From assembly GCA_928724745.1 (NCBI GenBank), contig CAKMXJ010000039.1:1054001-1118000 (forward strand): 64,000 nt of DNA, given 5' to 3'. The DNA comes from Anthracocystis setariae (Eukaryota > Basidiomycota > Ustilaginomycetes > Ustilaginales > Ustilaginaceae). Shown here piece by piece: positions 50,598-62,375 of this stretch. How positions within the stretch are numbered: position 1 is the stretch's first letter; every line of letters begins with the position of its first letter. A program made the translations under genes and the position numbers. Below the pieces are notes generated by a model that was not told where the DNA came from, searched no databases, and saw only the letters and a program-made list of their open reading frames with translations.

Positions 50598-53500
50598 ATG
50601 ACCAAGTTTCCGTCAAGACGAGATGTGCCATCCCGTTTCGAAGCGGACGTCGATGCAACATACGAAACCATCGACCTGGGCAGTGACGAGGAAGACCATG
50701 CCTTTATCCATCCCAGCACGTCCAGCTCGAGCAGCCGTCCATCGCCCAAACGCTCCGTAGTGGAAGACTTTGCGCCATCGCCGGCACAGAAGCGCACCAG
50801 GACGGGCGACTGCCACTCCAGCCTCTCTGGTGACAGCCACAACTCTCATTCTCGCGAGCCGCACCCAAGTTCTGGCGCTTCCGCATCCCGGTCTGCACCG
50901 CACCATAACGTCCCTCGACCAAAGGCCACCATCGATGAAAGCTACAGCGAAGCTGAGCTCCTGCTGGCGTACAAATTCACTATGCAAAGTGTCAACGATC
51001 TTCACGCCAAGATCTCACAACAATTCTATGATTTCTACGACAGCGATGCACGTCGCCGGTACAACGACGATGCGGCCAGCATTGCTGCCTTTCACGAACA
51101 GCTGAACAGCATCGAGAGGGCCATAATGTCGCGCAATTCCGGCTCGACTCGAGATCCTGCAGCTTCTTCGTCTTCCTCACATCCGCTCAGCAACCCTCGC
51201 AGCTACGAGCCAGTATCCCTGGAGCGTCCAGTGGCTCGTTTCTCTGACAGCAGGCAGATAGATGCACCGGTGCCTTCCGTCGCTACCGCATGCACTGCAT
51301 CTAATTCGTTTCAGGTCGTCGGTGAGAAGCTCGTGAATGGCAACCAAAGGAGTGCACAGGATGCAAGAAGTCACCCATCCGATGAAGCTCACCCGTCATT
51401 GGCTTCCTCGAAGCCGGAAGCCAAGTCTTCCAGATCGACAGCTTTTCAACCGATGCCACCTGCGTCGTTCTGTGAAGCCGACTTCCATGATGATTGGGCT
51501 AGGGACCTCTCTCCCGACCCGGTTGCAGCAACACGCGTCGACACGATCCCCGACGAAGTTATCGATCTTGATGATGCGGACTACGAAGACGAAAGTGCGC
51601 CGGTCGAAGTGAAATATGCTCTGCGCGGGCCTTCGCTGCAAAAACCTCCTCCCAAGGAAGGCGTGACTGCGATGCCCGAGTATCCATGGTCCAAAGACGT
51701 CGCCTACGCACGCGTCAAGCGCTTCAAAATTGGACGATTCCGAGCCAATCAGCTCGAGGCGATCAACGGTACACTGATGGGTAGGGATGTCTTTGTGCTG
51801 ATGCCGACCGGTGGTGGCAAGTCGCTGTGCTACCAGCTGCCCGCATGCATCGACACGGACAAGGCCAGTGGTCTCACCATTGTGGTTTCTCCGCTTCTCT
51901 CCCTCATCCAGGACCAAGTGACTCAGCTCGTCATGAAAGGAGTGCCCGCAGCGAGACTCGCCAGTGATATGCCTGCAGACGAGAAAAGGATGGTCATCAA
52001 CGAAGCCGGCGCCAGGAACAGTTCGATGCGTCTTCTCTATCTGACCCCGGAGAACATTCGGCAGTCCGGGGCGACAAAGAACTTGCTCACCGATCTGTAC
52101 CGACGCAAACGCATCGCACGATTCGTTGTCGATGAAGCGCACTGTGTCAGTCAATGGGGACACGATTTCCGACCAGATTACACCGAGCTCGGCCAGTTGC
52201 GTCTAGACTATCCCGATGTGCCCATGATGGCCCTCACCGCCACCGCAAATGCTCGTGTCATCAAAGATGTGAAAGAGCATCTGCACATGAAAAACGTGCT
52301 CCAGCTCTCGCAAAGCTTCAATCGGCCAAATCTGGAGTACGAGGTGCGCGAGAAGCGCGGCATCAAGGTGCTCGACGACATTTCCAGCCTCATCCTCACT
52401 TCGCACAAAGACCAGTGCGGCATCATCTACTGCTTTAGTCGCGAATCGTGCGAGACAGTGGCATACGATCTCAGATCCAAGAACATCTCAGCGCACCACT
52501 ACCACGCAAGACTCAGCAATGAAGACCGCAAGATGGTTCAGCAAAAGTGGCAGAACAACATCTTCCAAGTCATCGTCGCCACGATCGCCTTCGGCATGGG
52601 CATCGACAAGGCAGACGTTCGCTTCGTCATTCATTATGCCGTTCCCAAGTCTCTCGAGGGATACTACCAAGAGACTGGACGAGCGGGCCGTGATGGGAAG
52701 CCGTCGAAATGCATCCTGTACTATTCCTACGCTGACATCTACAAGATGGAGCAGATGACCAAGGACGAGCACGACAAAAGTCAAGAGGCCAAGGAACGAG
52801 CCATCGAATCGCTCGAACATATGTCCCGCTTCTGCAGTAACAAGATGGAGTGCCGCCGCGTCCAGGTGCTGCGCTACTTTGGTGAGGACTTCTCTGCGGC
52901 CATGTGCAACAACACCTGCGACAACTGCTGCCGCAAGGGAGGATCCGTTCGAACGGAGGATGTTACAGAGATGGCCATCAAAGCGGTCAAGCTCGTCAAA
53001 GCCATCACGGATCCACGATCGCAACTTACGCAGGCTCATTGCGTCGACGTCTTTCGAGGCAGTCGCGGCGCCAAAATACGACAATTGGGTCACGACAAGG
53101 TGGAGATGCATGGTGCTGGTGCACAGCTCAAAAAGGACGACGCCGCGCGCTTGTTCGAGCATCTCTGCTCTGAAAACGTCTTCCGGCTACGCATGAAGAA
53201 GAATGCCGTTGGCTTCAACTCGACCTACATTCACATCGGTCCTGATGCGAACAAAGTGCTCCAGGGCCAGAAGAAGATCCACTTGCAGTTCGAGGCCACG
53301 CTGCCACCTGGGCAGGCATCTGCTTCGAGTGCTGGCCAAGGCAAGGCACGGCAGCCACCGAGGCGAGTCAGAGACGAAGACTTTAGCGAGTTTCAGGATG
53401 ATGTCAACGACATCTCCAACGTCAGCTTGACTCCTCCCGAGGCTGGTGGCCGTGCTCTTTACGCTGGGCAACATGCATCTAGAGTGCAGCGCGATACGGG

Positions 53501-54443
53501 AGGTGGCGGAATGCAGATGGATCTTGAAAACGAGATCCCTCCTGAGATGTTTGATGACGACTTTGATCTAGAAAATGAGGATTCGGACGACGACGAACCT
53601 GTCGTTAGCTCGGGCTCTAAGATACGCACATCAAGCATGGCCAATGCCCAGGATAGCGACGACGACGTAGAGATCGATCACGTGCGATCCGTCATTCCCG
53701 GGGAGACGATCCACAGCGATTGCTATGGCGAGCTGAAGAAGCTCAACGCCGCATTTGCCAAGAAGGAAAGGCGGTCAGGCGGCGAGATGTTTCCCGACGC
53801 TCTTCTACAGGATCTCGCCGCGTTCCTGCCGACCAACATGAACGATGCCAAAAGTCTTCTCACGGACGAGGATCCGGTGTTGCAAAGATACTTTGCGCGC
53901 CTGCTGGAAGTGTGTCAGCGCTATGCGAAGCGAGACTTGGCTCGTCAGGAGCAGGCGGATCGCGATTCAAAGCCCAAGTGGTACGAGGTCTCGGCAAGAT
54001 CACAACAGGAGCGCGATCAGCGGGCTGCGAGCCGAGCGCCTCTCTCGAGTTCCAAAGCCAGCACGACAGCGGTGTCATCAGGTCAGAACCGAGCGAGCGT
54101 GGTGCCGCGCAAGAGCGCCGCGATTGCAGCAGCTAATCTCGAGCAGTATGCGTACGACGAAGGGTCGGGTGTGCGAGAAAAGGCCGCCCAAGCGTCGAGG
54201 TGCAGCAAAAGTCGGGTTATGGTTGGTGGGACAACGCGCCCGGACAAGTCGGCTTCGACGGCATCGCCGAGGAACGCTAGCACGATCGCAAAGAACAGCA
54301 CAACGACGACGACGACGGGGACGGGTAATGGCGAGGCTGGCAAGAGGCTGACGATCAGAGGACCTTTCATGGACAGCAGCAATCGAGGTGTGATTGCTAT
54401 TGCACCTATGGCGATGCCGTCGCAGAAGTCTCGATCCAAGTAG
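50598..54443 (+). CDS. RecQ family DNA helicase, BLM/Sgs1 type
   Basis: ATP-driven 3'-5' helicase that dissolves recombination intermediates together with topoisomerase III. Intronless, 1281 aa. After an acidic, serine-rich N-terminus the helicase core starts near residue 365 ([22 protein letters not shown]), with Walker [16 protein letters not shown] at ~400-415, DEAH box [19 protein letters not shown] at ~510-530 and motif [17 protein letters not shown] at ~690. The zinc-binding/RQC part follows ([35 protein letters not shown]), then an HRDC-like segment at about 1045-1100 ([33 protein letters not shown]). The C-terminus is basic. RQC plus HRDC favours BLM/Sgs1 over the shorter RECQ1/5 types. 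Confidence 0.93.
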   Translation: MTKFPSRRDVPSRFEADVDATYETIDLGSDEEDHAFIHPSTSSSSSRPSPKRSVVEDFAPSPAQKRTRTGDCHSSLSGDSHNSHSREPHPSSGASASRSAPHHNVPRPKATIDESYSEAELLLAYKFTMQSVNDLHAKISQQFYDFYDSDARRRYNDDAASIAAFHEQLNSIERAIMSRNSGSTRDPAASSSSSHPLSNPRSYEPVSLERPVARFSDSRQIDAPVPSVATACTASNSFQVVGEKLVNGNQRSAQDARSHPSDEAHPSLASSKPEAKSSRSTAFQPMPPASFCEADFHDDWARDLSPDPVAATRVDTIPDEVIDLDDADYEDESAPVEVKYALRGPSLQKPPPKEGVTAMPEYPWSKDVAYARVKRFKIGRFRANQLEAINGTLMGRDVFVLMPTGGGKSLCYQLPACIDTDKASGLTIVVSPLLSLIQDQVTQLVMKGVPAARLASDMPADEKRMVINEAGARNSSMRLLYLTPENIRQSGATKNLLTDLYRRKRIARFVVDEAHCVSQWGHDFRPDYTELGQLRLDYPDVPMMALTATANARVIKDVKEHLHMKNVLQLSQSFNRPNLEYEVREKRGIKVLDDISSLILTSHKDQCGIIYCFSRESCETVAYDLRSKNISAHHYHARLSNEDRKMVQQKWQNNIFQVIVATIAFGMGIDKADVRFVIHYAVPKSLEGYYQETGRAGRDGKPSKCILYYSYADIYKMEQMTKDEHDKSQEAKERAIESLEHMSRFCSNKMECRRVQVLRYFGEDFSAAMCNNTCDNCCRKGGSVRTEDVTEMAIKAVKLVKAITDPRSQLTQAHCVDVFRGSRGAKIRQLGHDKVEMHGAGAQLKKDDAARLFEHLCSENVFRLRMKKNAVGFNSTYIHIGPDANKVLQGQKKIHLQFEATLPPGQASASSAGQGKARQPPRRVRDEDFSEFQDDVNDISNVSLTPPEAGGRALYAGQHASRVQRDTGGGGMQMDLENEIPPEMFDDDFDLENEDSDDDEPVVSSGSKIRTSSMANAQDSDDDVEIDHVRSVIPGETIHSDCYGELKKLNAAFAKKERRSGGEMFPDALLQDLAAFLPTNMNDAKSLLTDEDPVLQRYFARLLEVCQRYAKRDLARQEQADRDSKPKWYEVSARSQQERDQRAASRAPLSSSKASTTAVSSGQNRASVVPRKSAAIAAANLEQYAYDEGSGVREKAAQASRCSKSRVMVGGTTRPDKSASTASPRNASTIAKNSTTTTTTGTGNGEAGKRLTIRGPFMDSSNRGVIAIAPMAMPSQKSRSK

Positions 54444-54684
54444 ACGCAGTGGTTTTTTTTTTCTTCTCAGTTAGTAGGAGCAAGAGAGCAAGTTGATGCA
54501 GGTCTTCTCCGTGCAAAATTAGGGTGTTTAGCAGTGGGCGGTGTAAGGGGGTGCATTTGTAGTGTTCATCTGGGTTCAATGCTGAGGTGTGTGGCACTCG
54601 AGTGGACTCATGGGAGAGGGTGTTGGAATTGCGATGGTAGGGAAGTAGGAGGGTTGAGTAAATTGGGGGTTTGGGGTTGGAGAA
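54444..54684. other. Convergent 3' region, RecQ / secreted protein
   Basis: 241 bp between facing stops, with a short T-run near 54450-54460. Confidence 0.4.
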
Positions 54685-55165
54685 TTAGGAGGTGAGGGAG
54701 TTGATTGCTTTGGATAGCCAGTCTTGGGGCCAGAAGAGACGCGAGACTGGGGAGAAGGGGGGACAATTGATACCGTGAACTCCGCAGGGACAGGCGTATT
54801 CGTCTTGCTTCAATGTTCCAATTGGTTTACAAGATCTGTATTGACGAAAAAAAATAGTAGAAGAGTGTTTAGGTCAGTAGTGTCTCTCACTCTTTGGTAG
54901 AGGGAGATTGGGGGGAAGGTGTTAGTTACCCGTAGAAGTCGTGTTTGTTGGGATCGTTAGCTCCGCAAGTTTCAGGTTTGTTCGAAGCTGGAATGGCACA
55001 AGTGATTTCGCCATTAGCCCAATCAGGTCCAATCCCATCATCGGCATGAGATTGACAATTGATCTTCCAGTTACATTCATCTCCAACTCGTTGCGTCTTT
55101 GCCTCAACCACCACCACCACCCCAACTCCAATAGATAAACAGATAAGAACCCTAAGCAATCGCAT
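54685..55165 (-). CDS. Small cysteine-rich secreted protein, candidate effector
   Basis: Exons (minus) 55165-54930 and 54835-54685, joined over a 94-nt intron (GTAACT donor, ATACAG acceptor), give 128 aa. The N-terminus MRLLRVLICLSIGVGVVVVVEA is a clear signal peptide with a VEA cleavage site. The mature ~106 residues contain eight cysteines (about positions 31, 37, 56, 67, 81, 94, 96, 103), in a pattern CNWKINC ... ITC ... TCGAND ... SCKP ... YACPCGVHGINC. Four of the eight lie in exon 2, so the disulfide set is only complete after splicing; the unspliced frame ends right after exon 1. No known fold recognised. Secretion is a strong inference; a role as plant-interaction effector is speculation from size, signal and cysteine content. 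Confidence 0.75.
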
Positions 55166-55603
55166 CCTCGATGTCCAGTGATGATGGAAGAACAAGAACA
55201 AGAACATCCATCCCAGAGCAGCGAGAAATAAGTTCCCCTCAACCCCAACCACCTCCCCTAATCAAGAGATCCGACTTCATAACGCCGCCCACCCTTCATC
55301 TCACCACAAAAGCCAAATCGAACCAACACAACCCCACCCTGGAACCTCACACCAACCACACACACCTCCCCCATCCACACCGCAAAACCTCTTTTGAAAA
55401 AACCATAGATGGAAAGGCAATGCCTAACGAGTCGCATAAAGGAAGAACACGCAAGGGGGGAACCGGCTTGAAAGCATAACAAAAAAAGAATGTGTGTTAA
55501 AAAGAAAAGGGCATCGTTATGAAATTGGATCTGGTGGTGGGTGCGTCATGTGTCGTATGCAACGACAAGGTGGGGCAGTGGCGGTGGGCCACACCGAGAG
55601 TAT
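55166..55603. promoter_or_regulatory. Promoter of the secreted protein, 3' flank of PP2A B56
   Basis: 438 bp between two minus-strand genes, purine/pyrimidine-biased. The rightward reading 55171-55479 lacks gene features and is rejected. Confidence 0.4.
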
Positions 55604-58421
55604 CTATGCATCACCTGAGGGCTGACGAAGATCCGTGCTATCATCGGCGAAACGCACAAAGCAAAAATGCAGATTAGAAACAGAACCTGAATTGAATCGC
55701 GCCGTGCACTGGAAACCCAACTTACCCGTCAAGGCTTTTGTGACCCGCCAACTCGGCAAGCACAGTCGGATCCATGGGTATCACGCTCTTGCGTCGCACA
55801 TGAGGCGACTCCTGTTTGCCGATTTGTTGTCGTGCTGTCTCCGCAAAGTCTTTCTGCTCGAACCCGATTGCGGACCAGAAGTGGACAAGGGGAAAAGCAA
55901 TGGCGTGTGTCAGCGCTTTTGCATTCCAAGCGATACTCTCGCAGCCAGCTGAATTTCACACGCACTTGCAAGCATCATCCTGTGCTTTGTTCGGCATCTG
56001 ATCTTGGTGGGAGGAATCAACGTACCATATCGTCGACGCTGTCTTCGCCCGCCGTCTCGGCGGGTTGCGCTGCTTCTTGTGCAGCGTGGTTGCCGTCGAC
56101 CCCGTCAAAATCGGTGGTGGAAACTTGACCATTGAGGTCTTGACCCATCGCCTCCAACAGACTGTCAGCACCGGCCGTCAAGTCGGCAGCAGAGTCAAAT
56201 GCGTCCATGTCATAAGGGTTGACGCTCCCCGCTGGTGCGGCAGTCTCCTCTTTGAGGCAGGCAGGTGGTTCAACACCGATCGCCTTGGAGTTCTTGAGGG
56301 CGGTATCACGGAGCTTCTTCCACGCCTCCTCGCGATCGTGAAGCTTCTGCTTTTCCATCTGCCTTTGCTGCTTGTACTCGTTTGTGCACATTTCGAACAG
56401 GGCCGGGTTGATCTCCATAAACAGCTTCAAGGCGTTGTAGACAAGAGTGTGGATCGTGCGGTTCCAGTGGGCTTTCGAGTTTTGGTAGAGCGCCGAGAAG
56501 ACGATGGGCAAAATCACTTGGACGTTGTCGCCGATCAAGTTGACGATGTACTCGTTGTTCCAGAAGTAGAGGGCACGCTCGGCCACCTGGAAGTGCTGAC
56601 TGTTGATGCAACGCTGCAACTGTTGGAAGAGAGGCACCTCGATCTTGACAAACTCGGATGGCTCGATGACGTCGAGGATCTCTTCGACCTCGTTCAGGAA
56701 CATGACCTCCTTGGGCGAGTTGACTTTAGGCCAGTAGCGCAAAAGGCCGAGAAGAACCTCCTCCGTTAACGAGCTATCCTTCTCCAAGAACTGAACGACA
56801 CAGTAGGCGAGCTGCGGGTGGTAAAGGGCGAGACTTTTAGCCTTGTGAAGCGGGATGAGGACGCGTGTGAGGAAGGTCTTGTGCTCCTCCTTGAGTGGCA
56901 GGGCGAAACCGTTGATGATGGATCCCAAGATCTCGAGAAGCTCTGCAATACCGTTGTGACGCTCCGTCTCGTAGATGAATTGGAAGAAGACGTTGTTGAT
57001 GGATCGTCGGATGAAGGCTCGGAGGTTGAGGAACTTTCCATAGATGCGATGGAGAGTCGTTTTCAAAAAGTCACGTTCTCGTGGATCTTCGCTGTCGAAA
57101 AGCTCCAGCAGTTGCAGGACAAAGTGATGGTCGATAAACTTCTTGGCAATGTTGGTGTTGAAGTCGGGGCTCTCGACAAAGCGCAGGAAGAACTCGTAGA
57201 CGATCTGGAGATGAGGCCATGCAAGCTCGAGAACGGGTTCGTCCTCTTCGGGGTCGAAGGCGTCGCCTACTGGATTGACTTGGGGTGGAATGGATCGGAA
57301 AAGGTTGGCAGAGAACATGGCGACGACTTCGGGATAGATCTCGTCGGTGATCACCTTGCGGTTGGTGGTGATGTAATCGAGCATCTCGTGTAGTGTACCG
57401 GCCTTGATCTGCTTGCCTTCGAGCTCTTGACTAGCATCGTTAAAGTCGAACACGAGGGAGCACTGTCTAAGTTTCCTCACAAAAAGTGCCGGACGATCCG
57501 CGGGCACGACCTCTGTAGTCGGAAATACGGAAAGGTCAGCTGCAAGACGGATGACGAACGAGAAAAAAAAAGGCGCAAGTTTCTGAGTACGTACCGTTGA
57601 AATGAGGCAGCTTCTCAAGCTCCACCTTCTCGGTGATGTGAAAGCGCGAACTCCTCTGTTTGCGTGGCGGGGTCTTGGCGGTGATGGGGATGGTGTCCTT
57701 GGGACCGGTGGTGGAAGGACCTTGACGCAAACGGTTGAGGGTACCTGCTTTAGGGGGGGTGGCGAGTTCGGAAGCGGCGATGCCTGCACTGCTGAGCGAG
57801 GCCATGGCGGCACCTGGGGGTGGTGGGGAAGCGGGCGAGCCTGTGTGATGGAAAGGGGTGATGGAAGAAGAGGGCTGGGACGCAGTTGCGACCGAGTGGG
57901 GGATGGGATCTGCGGGCATCTCTGAGGATACGACAACGACAGGGGGAGCAGGCGACGTCTTGTCAGCCAACATGCGGGTTTTGCCGGAGGGGGGAAGTCT
58001 TGTTTGGGGCATACCTTGACCAGTGGAATAGGCGGAATTGTTGAAAGGGGCAGCGGGAGTTCTCGAGCTGGAGGAGCTGGACGCAGAGGTTGAGCCTGTG
58101 TTGGACTTGAGCGAACCCTGGTATGCTGGGTTGGACGGGACGGTGCCACCTTTGGGAGGAGGTACAGGAACGGCACCTCCACCGGCGGTGCTGCTGCGGT
58201 TGCCATTGGAGTCGTTGGATTTCGAACGCGAAAGGTTCTGTCGGGAGGATCGAGGTGAAAGCCGGATTGGTTTTGAGATAATGACGATCAGAAGGGGCGC
58301 ACGGCGGACACATGCAGAGCAGAAAGTCAAAGAACAAGTTCCAGTGTCAGCGGAAGTCATGTAGGCGTGAGCGAGTTGAAGGAGACAGAATACGTACCAT
58401 CGCCTTTTTGAGGCCCTTCAT
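55604..58421 (-). CDS. PP2A regulatory subunit B56 (B', Rts1/Par1 type)
   Basis: B56 subunit that gives protein phosphatase 2A its targets at centromeres, septum and in stress. Proposed exons (minus) 58421-58398, 58237-57595, 57512-56026, 55853-55726 and 55637-55604 give 771 aa. The B56 HEAT-like domain spans about residues 205-640 ([108 protein letters not shown]), all well conserved. The N-terminal ~200 residues are Ser/Pro-rich. The first exon is only 24 nt (MKGLKKAM). The last two exons are inferred from frame and splice sites; they add [24 protein letters not shown] and a short tail. Without them the frame would stop at 56017. Confidence 0.88.
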
Positions 58422-59267
58422 TGTGACGGAATCGACGTCGATGGAAGCGGTGATCCGATGTATAGGGTCGGGTTGGGTTGGGTTGGGTGATCGGAGGACG
58501 AAGGGGTGTTGCAGCTTCAGACTGATGTCCTGGGAGTGAGCCGAGACAGCTGTTGTCCAGTACAGGGTGATGGCGGGAGGCGAGTGTGAGAGTAGGATGT
58601 GCAGGGGATGGCGGCGTAGATATGTCTACGTTGCAGTGCGGTGTAGGCGAAGAGGGTTGCTCGGTTGAGATGTGCTACCGATGCTCAAGATGGTCGATTT
58701 TGTGATTGCGGCGTGCTTTGCAACAACGTAGGCTGGAGGACCAAGGCGAACGAAGCTGACTACGACAATAACACACGCCGTCTATCGGAGCGTTCGACAA
58801 GGATGTAGTTGAGGCTGATGATCACAGCAGAATGACTTGCCAAAGCAACTGCTAGAAAACAAAGCGGCGAGATTAAATTGGCTGCTGATTGTCGCTCAGG
58901 TGAGAGTCTGAGGGATGATTGGCGAAACAGAGGTGTCAAACTCGATCGGAATGGCCGATTCCTGCGCACGAGACAAGTGTGCTGCGGATTCGGATTGAGC
59001 CGAGTGCGTGAGTCGAGAGGATTAGGCGAGCAAGTGATGTGGAAATGCAGCTGGAGGTAATAACGACAACAACAACAACGACGACGACCACCAATATGTG
59101 AAATGGGATGGAGTCGACGACTCTGCTCAACTTGGCAATCTCGATAGCGCGCGATCAACCCTTGACGGACGGAACGGTGCGTTTCCGCTTCTGCAGTCGC
59201 TAGGTCCAGCTTGGCTTGGCTTGGCTGGGATTGGATTATTGAGAAGTTCGCAGGCGGACGTGAGGAC

Positions 59268-59268
<1 letters not shown>

Positions 59269-59298
<30 letters not shown>
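59269..59298. repeat. (AC)15 microsatellite
   Basis: Fifteen perfect AC units. Confidence 0.95.
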
Positions 59299-59300
<2 letters not shown>

Positions 59301-59389
59301 CCATCCACACCCACACAGCACAAAGCACAAAACCACGGAGAAATACAGGTCGATTTCGAGGCGCGCTGCCCGCAAAGCACGGCGCGATC

Positions 59390-59390
<1 letters not shown>

Positions 59391-59416
<26 letters not shown>
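59391..59416. repeat. (GA)13 microsatellite
   Basis: Thirteen perfect GA units, followed by an imperfect GA-rich tail. Confidence 0.95.
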
Positions 59417-59424
<8 letters not shown>

Positions 59425-59780
59425 GGCAGAGCGAGACAACGCTGGCTGGGATTTGGATTGAGTGATTGGGAACATTCTTTTTTGGCAAAGCCGCACTGCA
59501 CCACTATCCGGTCTCTGCCAACCAACTACACTGCTGCATTTCTAGCCATGCACCGACCAACGCATCCCAGACCATAACGCAACCCACATTACTGTACAGT
59601 ATTATTGAGCCATCTGCAAGGCCATTTTATTTCAATTCAAACTTGCAGCAACTGGATTCAAGTCAAGCAAGCCCGTGCGAATACATTTTGGGGGAGCACG
59701 CCGCCATTTTTATCTAGAAGAAAGAGGGCGCTTCTTCCTAGGTCAGCAAAGCTGGCTGGCTGAAAGGTTGGCAAAAAATA

Positions 59781-59792
59781 CGCGCGCGCGCG
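59781..59792. repeat. (CG)6 alternating run
   Basis: Six CG units; such alternating purine-pyrimidine DNA can adopt Z-form, otherwise unremarkable. Confidence 0.85.
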
Positions 59793-60138
59793 CCCAGAGA
59801 TGCTGCTTGGTCCGCGCCAGCCGACTACAGTAGCAGATACTGTATATGTAACAATTGTGAATTCTTCATCTGTTCTGCGTAGCTTTTGGCTTGGACGCAG
59901 GCTTCTTTTATTAATTAGCCTTTCGCGTCAAGTGCGCGTCTCGCCTCGGCGCACAAACTCGCAAGCTGTCAAATGATGCTTGCAGAGACAGCCGCCCCGC
60001 TCACACCTTGATCGACAACATCGAGCATGATAGACGCTCGCTGCTTACTGCCAGACTTGTCGCTGCATATGTAAATCTACCTCATGCGATTCATATCCCA
60101 CCATAGGCTTGGTGCATCTGTATGATCAGCATACCACT

Positions 60139-61488
60139 TTAAGCATCAGGGAACAGCTTGGCGTTCAGCTCGTCGACCATCTTGCGCGTTCTTTTGCGGC
60201 AGCATCAGCATCAGCATCGATGCCGCAATGATAATGGTCAGCAAAGCGTTCCTATTTGACCTGAACTGAACATCTTGCTCTTCAATCTGCTACTTACTCT
60301 GCGGCGGTCACCTCTGCTCCGGGCAGATCGCTGTGGATGCAGACCGAGAAAGGGTTGCACTTGCCTCCATTCTCTGCATGTCCGAACTCGGGCATGTGGA
60401 CGTCTCCGCCACCCTGAGCAAAGTTGCTTCCAGTCTCGGCCACCTTTTTCGCACGCTCGGCGCTTTCCTGCGGCGTGATCTTCTTGCTGTGGGCCGGTGG
60501 GATCAGCGCACCTTGTTTGCTGTATTCGATATCGACAAACAGTTCGGGTACAAACGCGATATCCAGTTCCTTGGCCACTTGCTCGTGCAGTGTACCGCCA
60601 AGACCATCTGGCTCGCAGTCGACGTTGAAGAGATCAAGAATTGAGGTGAGCACGCGTCCTTGTCTGCTGGGCCGAGGTATTGTACAGCAGCTACTTACAG
60701 ATAGGTACACCGAGTGGTTTGATCGCCTTGTACGCCGCCTCGCAGTGGCTGCGAGAGTTCTTGAGGTAAAAGTACAGTGCCCCATGCGGCTTTGTATCAG
60801 CAAATTGGGTGGTGAGGACCGCAACAGCCAAGGATCTAGTCAGTAGGTGCGGACGAGAATCTGTATTGCTCACCATGGCAACTCTTACCTTGACGTGGTT
60901 CAGCGGCACACCTTCCAAGTCGCAGAAGCCCTTCAGAGCTCCGACTTGATACGTGATGATATCCGCCACTTCCTCTTCTGTCAGCTCCATGCGTCGACGT
61001 CCTACTCGTCCATCCACAGATCTGTCGTCAGCAAGCACAGACCGATGGGCTCTGAAGAGGAGCAGCACAACTACTCACCGAATCCAGCTAGATCAGGGAA
61101 GCCTGGGTGGGCTCCCACCGCCACGTTGTACTTCTTAGCCAGCTTGACGGCTGCAGAAGCGGTGAACATCACCGAATATATCAGTAAAGATCGTAGATGG
61201 CTTGCAAGAGGTAGGTCAAGTTGAGGGATCGACTTACTCTTGTGCAAAGTCACTGGGTCGGAAGCGTGGAAGCCGCACGCAACGTTGGCAACGTCAATAT
61301 GCTTCATGATCTCCTCGTCTGGGCCAAGCTGCCATCGCCCGAACGCTTCACCCATGTCAGAGTTGATCTGCAGTCACAGTCACGATCAACAATCTCTACC
61401 GTCAGCCCATGTCAACGACAACTAGCCACGACAGCATGGGAAGCAAGCAACCTACCTCGATCTTCCTTGGAAGTGCCTTGGCCGACAT
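60139..61488 (-). CDS. lamB: LamB/YcsF family protein (5-oxoprolinase PxpA-like, lactam utilisation)
   Basis: Seven exons (minus): 61488-61456, 61367-61238, 61150-61079, 61001-60889, 60789-60699, 60607-60298 and 60190-60139, giving 266 aa, close to bacterial PxpA (~250). Joining them yields the family signatures [99 protein letters not shown] and [10 protein letters not shown]; several (VKPHGAL, PIYGLGG) form only across junctions, which supports the splicing. PxpA with PxpB and PxpC opens 5-oxoproline using ATP in bacteria; Aspergillus nidulans LamB is needed for growth on the lactam 2-pyrrolidinone. The facing urea-carboxylase-like gene suggests the same here. Six introns of 77-107 nt in 801 coding bases is dense for this window. 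Confidence 0.92.
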
Positions 61489-62375
61489 GGTCACTTTTGC
61501 TTGGATTCAGTTTCTGCGAATATGGAAAGACAGAGGCTAGGGTCTTGAATGCGGGCGAAGTCAGATGTTTCGATCAGGACAAATGCGAACGTGAAGCGAG
61601 AGGTTTGGATGAGAGGGCCGGGAAGGAATGGTGGAGAAGGTTGTACAGAAAGTGGAGGTTTTGTGCGTTACTTGACGCCGAGATGTCCAGTACAGTAACG
61701 GCATTTGCTCGTGCGTTGCAGCCGCCCAACTCTCGCTGCGAAGCCCTTTTGCCTCTTCTTCCGCTCCTGCTTGTAGAACTCAAGGTCATCGACCGATCCT
61801 CTCCTTACGCTGAGAAATGATTCAACACTACCGGGCTCTCGTGACGAGTTCCTTTTCTCATTCGTTGTGATACGATGGATAGAAGTGGCATCGGCGACTC
61901 AAGTTGGCCGATAAGCGACGCGCGAGAAAAAAGATTGCGGGGCAACAAACGTGTAAATCCTCTGGCTGGCGGTACGATGCAGGTGCTCTCTGGCCATGAG
62001 GTTGGGGGAGGCGGTACAGGCTTGTCTGTCATGGCCAATGCACACACGCACAGAGAGTCAGGGTAGCATCTAGGAACAGTTGCTCCGCCTCCCGCGCGGC
62101 GTCTGACTGTAATGTGGCCACACATAAACGCTTATTACTATGGTAACTCGGTGGACTCGGGATACGTTTGGTTCATCTTGCTCGTATCGCACAGCAACAA
62201 TACGGGGGTGGATGCTGAAGTGAGCGCGGTCAATGCGTTCAGAGGAGCCTTCCTGACCAAGTTCCTACACATATAGAGCTCCATCGTCTTATCCCATCCA
62301 AAACCCCCTTTGACCTAGCCGCCAACCTTGATATCTAGCTTTCACATCAATACTGCTCTCAATCCCATTCACAGA
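61489..62375. promoter_or_regulatory. Shared divergent promoter of lamB and lamA
   Basis: This 887-bp gap holds both promoters. Two GATAAG sites are visible, at 61910-61915 (+) and 62288-62293 (-, as CTTATC), the core recognised by AreA/Nit2-type nitrogen regulators in fungi. Two sites are only slightly more than expected by chance, so nitrogen control is a hypothesis. Confidence 0.45.

Larger units (their letters stand above)
58422..60138. other. 1.7-kb intergenic region with dinucleotide repeats
   Basis: It holds the PP2A promoter and leader and the lamB 3' UTR. It contains AC15, GA13 and CG6 repeats, actgtac motifs near 59593, and a stretch at about 59684-59703 (ccgtgcgaataca...) that resembles the inner end of the mariner-like element at 24.6-25.2 kb. 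No gene is supported; the 242-aa minus reading 58760-59488 is driven by the microsatellites. Confidence 0.45.

Noticed and set aside
51396..52163. 255-aa minus-strand reading
   Set aside because: Antisense shadow of the RecQ helicase core.
55171..55479. 102-aa plus-strand reading
   Set aside because: Low-complexity Pro/His/Asn-rich, partly antisense to the secreted-protein leader; no signal peptide or motif.
58760..59488. 242-aa minus-strand reading
   Set aside because: Its composition is set by the AC and GA microsatellites it crosses (runs of Ser-Leu and Cys-Val); no family motif.
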